Below, piece after piece: positions 56,939 through 64,000 of a stretch of 64,000 bases of DNA. The notes under the pieces were generated by a model. It was not told the origin of the DNA and did not search any database. It was given only the letters and a program-made list of their open reading frames with translations. The stretch's first letter is position 1. Each line of letters opens with the position of its first letter. This DNA is from Catenulispora sp. GP43 (GTDB lineage: Bacteria > Actinomycetota > Actinomycetes > Streptomycetales > Catenulisporaceae), in contig NZ_JBGCCT010000008.1 of NCBI RefSeq assembly GCF_041260665.1, positions 248,001-312,000 of the forward strand, in the 5' to 3' direction. A program made the position numbers and the translations under genes.

Positions 56939-59380
56939 CTACTTCCCGTTCGCGTTGAACCCGAACACGGCCTGTCCGGCGGTGTAGTACACCTTCCCGC
57001 CGCCGGCGGTCAGCGTGGACACGATCTGCCCGGCCATCAGCGAGTTCGAGTACGACCAGTTGCACTTGCCGGTCTTGGCGTCGACCGCGTACAGCGCCAG
57101 CTTGTAGTCGGCGACGTAGACCTGGCCGTCGCCGGTGGTGCAGGCGCCGTCGACCTGGAACTGGTCGGAGTCCGGCAGCGTGGACTGCCACAGCAGCTTG
57201 CCGTTGCTGCCGTCCACCGCGACCAGGTAGCTCTCCGCGGTCACATAGACCCGGCCGCTGCCGTCGGTGAAGGGGTGGTTGGCCAGGCTGCCGCCCGTGT
57301 CGATGCTGCCGAGCTGGGTCGCCCACTTGACCTGGCCGGTGGCCGGGTCCAGCGCGGTGAGCTTGGTGCCGCCGGCGATCAGCATGTTGTCAACGTAGGC
57401 GAAGGGGTCCGACCCGGCGCTGCCCATGGTCGCGCCCTTCTGGGTGACCTGCCAGACCTTGGTGCCGGTGGTGGCGTCCAGGCACGTGATCGTGGCGTCG
57501 GTGTCGGCGCTGGTGGAGTCGCGCGCGGTGAAGATGTACTTGCCCGACGGCGGCACGTGGATGGCGCCGATGTCGGCGTTGTTCTGCTTCCACACCATCT
57601 TGTGGGTGTTCTTGTCCACCGCGAACAGGCCGTCGCCCTGCACGTTGACGTTGGCCGTGACGATGATCAGGTTGCCGATGACGCCGGCCACGCCCTGCGC
57701 CTGCCAGTTGCGGTCGAACTGCGCCAGCTGCCACAGGACCTTGCCGGTCTGGATGTTGATCGCGAACAGCGGGTCGCCGCCGTTGGGGTCCAGACCGGTG
57801 GTGTAGACCGTGGTGCCGTCGGTGTCCATCGCGGTCAGGATGCCGATGGTGCCGCTGCCGCAGGCGATGTCGGGCCACTTGGTCTTGCCCTGGCTGTTCA
57901 GGCCGTGGGTGTTGTTCACGCCCTCCAGCAGCACCACGTCCTGGCCGATCGCGCTGGCGTAGATCTGGTCGTTGGTGGTCTGGTTCCAGGCCGGGTTCGC
58001 CTGCGGGGCGCCGCTCAGCGAGCCCGAAGGGGCGGAGTTCGGGTCCTGCAACGTCTGGTTGCCCTGGGTGGTCGGCACGCCGCCGGAGGAGGCGTTGGTG
58101 GGCCCGGGGGCGCCGCTGGTGCTCGACCCGTTGTTGACCGGCAGGGTGCCGCCGGTGGTGCTGCCGGCCTGCTTGTCGGAACCGCCGGTCAGGGCTATCG
58201 CGGCGCCGCCGCCGCCGAGGACCACCACGCCGCCGCCGATGACGCCGAACAGCGCGCGGCGGCTCAGCTTGCCGGCGCCGTTGGGGTTGGGGCCGGGGTA
58301 CTGCTGCTGGGGGCCGGAGTTCGGGCCGGGGCCGGGGCCGTAGGGGCCGACGCCCATCATGCCGCTCTGCGCGGTCGGGGCGTAGGCCGGGGTGAAGGTG
58401 CCGTTGCCGTGCGGGGGAGTGCCGCCGCCCTTATAGGCCGGCGGGCCGTACGGCGGGGTGTTCGGGCCCACGTGCCCGGTCGGCCCGGAGGTGACGCCCA
58501 TGTGCGTCATCACGCTGCTGGCCTGCACGATCGCGTCGGTGTAGTGCGGGGGCAGCCAGCCGCCGGCGGTCGGCGCAGGGGCGTTGGCGTCCAGGTATTC
58601 CAGGATCTGCTGCGTGGTGGGCCGGCGGGCCGGCTCCTTGTGCAGACACGCCGAGATCATGTCGCGCAGAGAGTCCGGGACACCGGTGATGTCCGGCTCC
58701 TGGCTCACCACGCGGTACAGCAGCGCCGGCGTCGGCCCGTCCCCGAACGGGCTGCGCGCGGTCGCGGCGTACACCAGGGTGGCGCCCAGGGAGAACATGT
58801 CGGTCTCCGGGCCCACGCGCACGCCCGAGGCCTGCTCCGGCGACATGAAGCCGGGCGAGCCCATCACGGTGCCGGCGGTGGTCAGCGCGGTGCCCTCGGT
58901 GGCGCGGGTGATGCCGAAGTCGATGACGTACGGGCCGTCCAGCGCCAGCAGCACGTTGGCCGGCTTCAGGTCGCGGTGGATGATCCCGGCGCGGTGGACC
59001 GCGGTGATGGCCTCGGCCAGACCCGCGGTCAGGGTGCGGAGAGCGGGCTCGGGCAGGGCGCCGAAGCGGCTGACCGCGTCGCCCAGCGAGATGCCGGCGA
59101 TGAACGCGGTGGCGAACCAGGGAATGGGCGCTTCGGTGTCGGAGTCCACGACCGCCGCGGTGAACGCGCCGGAGACGGACTTCGCGGCCTCGATCTCGTT
59201 GCGGAAGCGCTGACGGAACTGTGCGTCGTCGGCCAGTTCGGGCCGCACCGCCTTGACCGCCACCGTACGGCCGCCGGTCGAGCGGCCGAGATACACCTTC
59301 CCCATGCCGCCGCTGCCGAGCACGCCGAGAATGGCATATGGACCGATGCGTGTCGGATCCCCCGATTCCAGCGGTTGCAT
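56939..59380 (-). CDS. Serine/threonine protein kinase with extracellular PQQ-like beta-propeller
   Basis: The 813-residue protein begins with a Hanks-type kinase (about 12-280): GSGGMGKVY loop, VAVK Lys43, HRDLKPANV (Asp137) and DFG (Asp154), with an activation loop TALTTAGTVMGSPGFMSPEQAS. A Pro/Gly/Tyr-rich linker (about 290-385) leads to one membrane helix (about 395-418; ALFGVIGGGVVVLGGGGAAIAL). Outside are about 60 Ser/Gly/Thr-rich residues and then a propeller of PQQ-type blades (about 480-813; LFAINIQTGKVLWQL, LTALDPATGQVKWATQ, LVAVDGSNGKLLWQS). It probably senses a ligand outside and phosphorylates proteins inside. Intact catalytic residues. Confidence 0.93.
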   Translation of the reverse strand: MQPLESGDPTRIGPYAILGVLGSGGMGKVYLGRSTGGRTVAVKAVRPELADDAQFRQRFRNEIEAAKSVSGAFTAAVVDSDTEAPIPWFATAFIAGISLGDAVSRFGALPEPALRTLTAGLAEAITAVHRAGIIHRDLKPANVLLALDGPYVIDFGITRATEGTALTTAGTVMGSPGFMSPEQASGVRVGPETDMFSLGATLVYAATARSPFGDGPTPALLYRVVSQEPDITGVPDSLRDMISACLHKEPARRPTTQQILEYLDANAPAPTAGGWLPPHYTDAIVQASSVMTHMGVTSGPTGHVGPNTPPYGPPAYKGGGTPPHGNGTFTPAYAPTAQSGMMGVGPYGPGPGPNSGPQQQYPGPNPNGAGKLSRRALFGVIGGGVVVLGGGGAAIALTGGSDKQAGSTTGGTLPVNNGSSTSGAPGPTNASSGGVPTTQGNQTLQDPNSAPSGSLSGAPQANPAWNQTTNDQIYASAIGQDVVLLEGVNNTHGLNSQGKTKWPDIACGSGTIGILTAMDTDGTTVYTTGLDPNGGDPLFAINIQTGKVLWQLAQFDRNWQAQGVAGVIGNLIIVTANVNVQGDGLFAVDKNTHKMVWKQNNADIGAIHVPPSGKYIFTARDSTSADTDATITCLDATTGTKVWQVTQKGATMGSAGSDPFAYVDNMLIAGGTKLTALDPATGQVKWATQLGSIDTGGSLANHPFTDGSGRVYVTAESYLVAVDGSNGKLLWQSTLPDSDQFQVDGACTTGDGQVYVADYKLALYAVDAKTGKCNWSYSNSLMAGQIVSTLTAGGGKVYYTAGQAVFGFNANGK

Positions 59381-59842
59381 TCGCTGACCCCCATCAAGAA
59401 CTCGTTAGTCGACTGCCCGAACCGGGACAGCAGGATAGGGCTTCCGCCTGGAAGGATTCACCCCAGCCCCCGCACAAACCGTAGCTTGTTTTCGTGATAG
59501 AGCGTCAACGTATTGCAGAAGTGCCTATAGGGAACGCGGCCTCAGCCTGTTGTCAGTCTGGCGCCCCGGGTGCTGACGCGGTGTCAAGGCCCGGACACCA
59601 GGTCACGGGCGGGTCGGGGAGCCGCGGGTAACGGTTTGGGATCGTTTCCGGCCACGGCCGTCCGTGGTCGGTCGCGTCCGGGGGATTCGCCGGTGTTCAC
59701 CCGGTTTCGCCCACCGCGGCCGGTCCGGGCCGGTCCGAGCGCGGCCGAGTCGGGCCCAGCCGGGGCCGAGCAGGCCGTAGATCGGACGTAGACGCCGGCT
59801 GTGGCAGGCTGGGCAAACCGTTCGCCCCCTGGAAGGAACACG
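59381..59842. other. Intergenic region between the kinase and the small secreted peptide
   Basis: A modestly AT-rich stretch (59478-59535) is the likely promoter region of the kinase; on the minus strand a TTGACG hexamer stands about 130 bases upstream of its start. The rest is GC-rich and the short frames in it have no coding look. No repeat or RNA gene is evident. Confidence 0.5.
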
Positions 59843-60055
59843 ATGGCCACCCGGCGTCACCCCGCCCTGCCGAGGCTCGCGCTCGCCGCCGCCCTCGGCG
59901 CCACCGCGCTGGCCACCACCGCCGCCGTCACCGAGCACCCCACCTCGCGTACGGCGGCCGGCTCGCACACCGCCTCCGGCTTCCCCAGCAGCTACGGCGA
60001 TGTCAAGGACTGGAACACGATGGTGCCGGAGGGCGATCACCCGGCCCAGTCCTGA
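59843..60055 (+). CDS. Small secreted peptide, 70 residues
   Basis: ATG 59843 follows a strong GGAAGGAA with 4-base spacing. The product has a basic start and hydrophobic core (MATRRHPALPRLALAAALGATALATTAAV), a clear signal peptide, and leaves a mature peptide of about 40 residues, polar, rich in Ser/Gly and ending WNTMVPEGDHPAQS. No Cys and no known motif. The downstream gene converges. Function unknown. Confidence 0.6.
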   Translation: MATRRHPALPRLALAAALGATALATTAAVTEHPTSRTAAGSHTASGFPSSYGDVKDWNTMVPEGDHPAQS

Positions 60056-60227
60056 GCGGCGCGGTACGACGGCCGCCCCGGTGGACACGGCCCACCGGGG
60101 TCCTCCCGGGGCGGTCGCGGGCGGCGCATCGCTGTCGACAGCAGCGGTGAGGCCCGCATCGTGGCGGGCGGTGGCGTGCTGTCGAGAGCTGTCGAGGACT
60201 GTCGGACCGCGTCAGTCCTGAGCCGCG

Positions 60228-63200
60228 TCAGTCCTGAGGCGCGTCCAACTCCGCGAGCAGCGCCCGCACCGCGCGCTGGTCCGGGACGCGGCCGTCGGCC
60301 TCGAACTCGGCCAGCGCGGCGTGCGCGTGGTCGCGGGCCGATTCGTCGGCGCCGAGCGTGTGCAGCGCCTTGGCCAGCTGGAAGCGGGCGCGGGCGGCAC
60401 GGTCCAGGGCGCCCAGGGTGCTCCAGTCGGCCGCGGCCGTCTGGAAACGCTCCGCCGCCTCGGCCGGGCGGTCCAGCGCCGCCAGCGCCAGCCCGCTGAC
60501 ATACCGGGTCTGCGCCGCCGAGGCCGCGTCGCCGCGCTCGTGCGCCGAGGCGAGCAGGCCCTCGCAGTCGGCGAGCACTTCGGCGGCGCGGCCGGCGCGC
60601 AGGCGGGAAACCGCCATGTTCAACAGCGAGCTCGCCTCGCCGCTGCGGTGCCCGAGGGCCCGGGCCAGCGCCACCGCCTCGCCGAACAGGCCCGCGGCCT
60701 CGTCGTACGCGCCGCGGCCGTGCGCGATCACGCCCAGGTCGTTCAGCACCTGGCGGGCGATCACCGGGTCCTCGGCCAGGGTGCACAGCTCCAGCGCCCA
60801 GCGGCCGTGCTGCGAGGCCTCGTCCGGCCGGCCCGCCGCCAGCGCCGTGTTCCCGGCCAGGAACCAGGCCCGGCCCTGGGCGCGCACGTCCCCGGCACGC
60901 TTGGCGGCGCGCGCCAGGTCCTGCACCGCCGTCCGGGTCCGGCGCCCCCACGGCCCCGGTCCGAACGGGCTCAGCGCTATCAGCAGGTTGATGGCGGCGG
61001 GGACCAGGTTCCGGTACTCCCCGGTCAGCGGGCCCTCGGCCAGCGCCTCGGCCGCGATCCGGGCCGTCAGCTCCGCGGCCGTGGCCGCCTCGCCGCGGGC
61101 CCAGGCCTGCGCGGCTGCCGGGGAGTCGACCTGGAACTCCCCGACGCCCTGCGGCGCCAGCGTCTCGCGGATCGGGTCCCCGGGCACCACCGCCTCGAAC
61201 GCCGCGCACGCCCCGGCCAGCAGGAAGCGCAGCAGGCACGAGCGCGCCCGCAGCGCTTCGGCCGCCGCGCGCCCGGGATCCCCGGCCGCGCCGTGCGCGA
61301 AGTCCCGCAGCAGGCTGTGATGCCGGTAGCGGTGTTCGGCCGGCGATTCCAGCATCGCCACGTCGACCAGCGATTCCAGCACCGCCTCGGCCTCGGCCAC
61401 CGGGAGCTCCAGTACGGCCGCCGCGGCGCCCAGCCCGATCTCCGCCGCCTCGACCGCGCCCAGCAGCCGGAACGCCCGCGCCTGCGCGGCGGTGAGCTGC
61501 TGGTATCCGACCTCGAAGGCCGGGGCCACCGCCAGCTCGCCGATGCGCAGCTCGCGCAGCCGGGACCGCTCGTCGGCCAGCCGCCCGGCCAGCGAGGCCA
61601 CGGTCCAGGCCGGCCGCGCGGCCAGGCGCGCGGCCACGATCCGCACCGCCAGCGGCAGCCGCCCGCAGGCGGTGACCAGCGCCCGGGCCGCCTCGGGCTC
61701 GGCCTGCGGACGCTCGGGGCCGGCGACCCGGGCCAGCAGGCCCAGCGCCTCGGCGTCGTCGAACACGTCCAGCCACACCTGCGCCGACTTCGGCAGCGCG
61801 ACCAGCCGGGCCCGGCTGGTCACCAGCACCGCGCAGCCGCCGGCCCCCGGAAGCAGCGGCCTGACCTGCGCGGCGTTGGCCGCGTCGTCGAGCACGATCA
61901 GCAGCCGCCGGCCGTCGAGCACGGTGCGGAACAACGACGCGCGCGCCGCGGTGCCCTCCGGGATCTGCTCGGCCGGCACCCCGAGCGCGTGCAGGAAGTC
62001 CTCCAGCACGGCCTGCGGCGGGACCGGCGAGGCGCCGGTGCCGCGCAGGTCGGCGAAGAGCTGGCCGTCGGGGAAGGCGGGGCGGGCGCGGTGCGCGACG
62101 TGCAGCGCCAGGGTGCTCTTGCCGACGCCGCCCATCCCGGCCACGGCCAGCACCGTCGGGGCGGCGCCGTTGCCGCCGGCGCCGTCGGCCAGTTCCGCGC
62201 CGAGCCGTTCGGCCAGCGGGCCGCGGCCGACGAAGTCCGGTTCGGCCGGGGGCAGCTGCGCCGGACGCGGGACGCTCGGTTCGGCCGGGGCCGGGGCCGG
62301 CCCGGTCGCGAGCCCGGTGGAGAGCCCGGCCGGAAGCACAGCGGATCCCGTGGATCCAGCGGCTCCCACAGCTCCCGCAGCTCCCGCGGCTCCCGGCGGC
62401 CGGATCGCCGAGGCCGCCGACCCTGATATGCCCGATATCCCGGCTATCCCGGCTATCCCGGCTATCCCCGCTATCGTCGCTGTCCCCGGTGCGCCATGCG
62501 GCCCCGGCATCCCGCCGGCCAGCACCTCGGCGTGCACCGCCCGCAGCTCCGCGCCCGGCTCCACCCCGAGCTCGTCGATCAGCAGCCGCCGCGCCGCGGT
62601 GAACGCAGCCAGTGCGTCGGCCTGCCGCCCGGACTGCGACAGCGCGCGCATCAGCAGCGCGTACAACCGCTCGCGCAGCGGGTGCTCATCGCTGAGCGCC
62701 CGCAGCTCCGGCACGCACGAGGCCCCGCGTCCCAGCTCCACGTCCAGCGCGATCCGCCGCTCCACCAGGCTCAGCCGCAGCTCGGCGAAGCGCCGCCGCT
62801 GCCGTTCGGCGAACGGGCCCGGCACCCCGGCCAGCGGCACCCCGGTCCACAGGTCCACGGCGCGGCGGAGCAGCTCCCGGGCCTGCTCCGGCGCGCCGGC
62901 CGCGCCGGCCTTGTCCGCCTCGGCGGCCCAGCGCTCGGCCTGTTCGGCGTCGACCGGCGGGCTGTCCTCGGACCGGCCGGGCCACTCGGGCCACTCCGTC
63001 CATTCGGTCCACTCCGGCGCCGCGGGACGGGCGAGCCCGTTCGGCGCGGCGAGCGCGGAGCCAGTGCCGGCTCCGGCTCCGGCTCCGGCTCCATGATCGT
63101 GAGCCAGCCCGATCGAGGGCAGGGCCAGGCGATAGCCGCCGGCCAGCGAGACCAGCACCTCGGAGGCGGCGCCGTCGGCGGCGTTCGGATCCAGCACCCG

Positions 63201-63419
63201 CCGCCAGCGCCACGCGTACGTCCGCAGGATCGAGCGCGCCCGGCTCGGCGGCTGGTCGCCCCACAGGGCGTCGATCAGCTCCGCCGAACTCGCGGTCCGC
63301 CCCGGCAGCAGCAACAGCGCGGCCAGCATGGCCTGCTGCTGCGGGCTGCCCGTGGCCAGTTCCTCATCGCCGCGACAGCCCCGCAGCGGGCCCAGGACCT
63401 GAAACCGGATCGCGTTCAC
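60228..63419 (-). CDS. AfsR/SARP-type regulator with NB-ARC and TPR domains
   Basis: The 1063-residue protein begins with a SARP DNA-binding winged helix (about 1-95; FQVLGPLRG, QQQAMLAALLLLPGRTASSAELIDALWGDQPPSRARSILRTYAWRWRRVL). A BTAD domain (about 160-300) follows a linker with EWTEW-type repeats. A low-complexity Gly/Ala/Ile linker (about 300-385) leads to an NB-ARC ATPase with VAGMGGVGKSTLALHVAHRA (Walker A) and LLIVLDDAANAAQVRPLLPG (Walker B). The C-terminal half is TPR-like helices. Full-length AfsR relatives switch on secondary metabolism. GTG 63419 is chosen. The lanthipeptide locus is about 36 kb away, so no link is claimed. Confidence 0.92.
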   Translation of the reverse strand: MNAIRFQVLGPLRGCRGDEELATGSPQQQAMLAALLLLPGRTASSAELIDALWGDQPPSRARSILRTYAWRWRRVLDPNAADGAASEVLVSLAGGYRLALPSIGLAHDHGAGAGAGAGTGSALAAPNGLARPAAPEWTEWTEWPEWPGRSEDSPPVDAEQAERWAAEADKAGAAGAPEQARELLRRAVDLWTGVPLAGVPGPFAERQRRRFAELRLSLVERRIALDVELGRGASCVPELRALSDEHPLRERLYALLMRALSQSGRQADALAAFTAARRLLIDELGVEPGAELRAVHAEVLAGGMPGPHGAPGTATIAGIAGIAGIAGISGISGSAASAIRPPGAAGAAGAVGAAGSTGSAVLPAGLSTGLATGPAPAPAEPSVPRPAQLPPAEPDFVGRGPLAERLGAELADGAGGNGAAPTVLAVAGMGGVGKSTLALHVAHRARPAFPDGQLFADLRGTGASPVPPQAVLEDFLHALGVPAEQIPEGTAARASLFRTVLDGRRLLIVLDDAANAAQVRPLLPGAGGCAVLVTSRARLVALPKSAQVWLDVFDDAEALGLLARVAGPERPQAEPEAARALVTACGRLPLAVRIVAARLAARPAWTVASLAGRLADERSRLRELRIGELAVAPAFEVGYQQLTAAQARAFRLLGAVEAAEIGLGAAAAVLELPVAEAEAVLESLVDVAMLESPAEHRYRHHSLLRDFAHGAAGDPGRAAAEALRARSCLLRFLLAGACAAFEAVVPGDPIRETLAPQGVGEFQVDSPAAAQAWARGEAATAAELTARIAAEALAEGPLTGEYRNLVPAAINLLIALSPFGPGPWGRRTRTAVQDLARAAKRAGDVRAQGRAWFLAGNTALAAGRPDEASQHGRWALELCTLAEDPVIARQVLNDLGVIAHGRGAYDEAAGLFGEAVALARALGHRSGEASSLLNMAVSRLRAGRAAEVLADCEGLLASAHERGDAASAAQTRYVSGLALAALDRPAEAAERFQTAAADWSTLGALDRAARARFQLAKALHTLGADESARDHAHAALAEFEADGRVPDQRAVRALLAELDAPQD

Positions 63420-63570
63420 GTTCTGACAGATCCCTGTACTTCTCTTGGTGCCCCGCCCGGAGCTGGTTTTGATCAGCGAATACAGCTCAGGCTAAGAGGG
63501 TCGGCCCGGCGCGGGCAAGAGACAGTGATCATCAAGGTCGGCCAGGTGCACCGGACCTCTCAAGCGCTTG

Positions 63571-63855
63571 TCACTCCGGTGGGCCCGGGGGCCCAGTGTG
63601 CCGCGGCGCGCCCGGCGCCACCGGCAGGACCACTGGCAGGACCATCGGCAGGACCACCGGCGCGGCCATCGGCGCGGACTCGGCCGCCTCGGCCGGCGCG
63701 GGTTCGTCGTCGAGCACCGGGCGCAGCAGCTCGGTGTACCGGTCCAGGGCGGCGAACAGCACCCGCAGCGGTACGTCCGGGCGCACCGCGCGGTCGATGA
63801 GCTCTTCGAGCTCGGCCCGGCCCATGGCGGCGATGGCCGCTTCCCTGATCTCCAC
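63571..63855 (-). CDS. Small hypothetical protein upstream of the AfsR-type gene
   Basis: The 94-residue frame from GTG 63855 reads MEIREAAIAAMGRAELEELIDRAVRPDVPLRVLFAALDRYTELLRPVLDDEPAP, a plausible helical domain, then a Pro/Val/Leu tail made by a 12-base imperfect repeat (63620-63660). It runs in the same direction as the AfsR-type gene, 151 bases upstream. Unknown function; the gene is not certain, and the region to 64000 shows nothing else. Confidence 0.4.
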   Translation of the reverse strand: MEIREAAIAAMGRAELEELIDRAVRPDVPLRVLFAALDRYTELLRPVLDDEPAPAEAAESAPMAAPVVLPMVLPVVLPVAPGAPRHTGPPGPPE

Positions 63856-64000
63856 GCATGGCAAACGCCGCGTGACCGTGTGCGTTACGCGCCGTTCCGC
63901 GGTTTGTTCGGCGCGACAAACGCCGGTCGCCCCGGGTTGTGGCACACACCAGCGATTAGCCCGAAAGCGTGGCGCGCTCAGCTCGAGCGCGCCCCAGCCT

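Overview
The window is very GC-rich DNA with strong G/C bias at third codon positions, frequent GTG starts and four-base ATGA/GTGA gene overlaps. Together with an AfsR/SARP regulator, a furA-katG pair, a mycothiol-type DinB protein, a septum-formation protein and a LanM lanthipeptide locus, this points to a filamentous, Streptomyces- or Catenulispora-like actinobacterium. The genus is inference. It looks chromosomal: I found no tRNA, rRNA, CRISPR array, transposase or integrase.

Layout. 1-2080 (minus): an EACC1 adaptor gene coupled to a caspase-like protease fused to a P-loop NTPase, probably an SF1 helicase, which runs off the left edge; this resembles a bacterial conflict (defence) system. 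2195-3686: a small zincin and a serine beta-lactamase-like hydrolase. 3816-12628: a seven-gene acyl-CoA operon (DinB-like protein, AtuA, acyl-CoA dehydrogenase, carboxylase beta and alpha subunits, enoyl-CoA hydratase, TetR) for branched or terpenoid acyl-CoA breakdown. 12688-19065: a membrane protein, a HAD phosphatase, and a carbohydrate locus with a LacI regulator, a secreted lyase-like protein and a GH27 alpha-galactosidase. 19208-25399: a compact class II lanthipeptide locus with ABC exporter, LanM, a 64-residue precursor with a promoter of its own, and a divergent unknown gene. 25461-29692: a secreted SGNH hydrolase, an alpha/beta hydrolase and an aminoglycoside-phosphotransferase-like kinase. 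29782-35298: a single-chain, eukaryote-like acyl-CoA carboxylase of 1838 residues.

35654-39740: a VOC relic, acetyltransferases, an epimerase and an alkylation-repair cluster (O6-alkylguanine transferase, 2OG-Fe(II) oxygenase, Ada-type zinc domain). 39910-42685: furA-katG for peroxide defence. 42810-44365: an AbiEii-like nucleotidyltransferase coupled to an unknown protein that has an open frame beyond its stop. 44458-49721: a NarL-type two-component system divergent from an ABC exporter, with a perfect 22-bp palindrome between them. 49934-56852: an unknown protein, a GMC oxidoreductase, a MerR regulator with a VIT/VWA protein, and a D,D-carboxypeptidase. 56939-63855: a Ser/Thr kinase with a beta-propeller sensor, a small secreted peptide, an AfsR-type regulator and a small hypothetical gene.

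The strongest candidates for something undescribed are the lanthipeptide locus, because its core peptide matches no lantibiotic I know, and the EACC1/caspase-NTPase pair.
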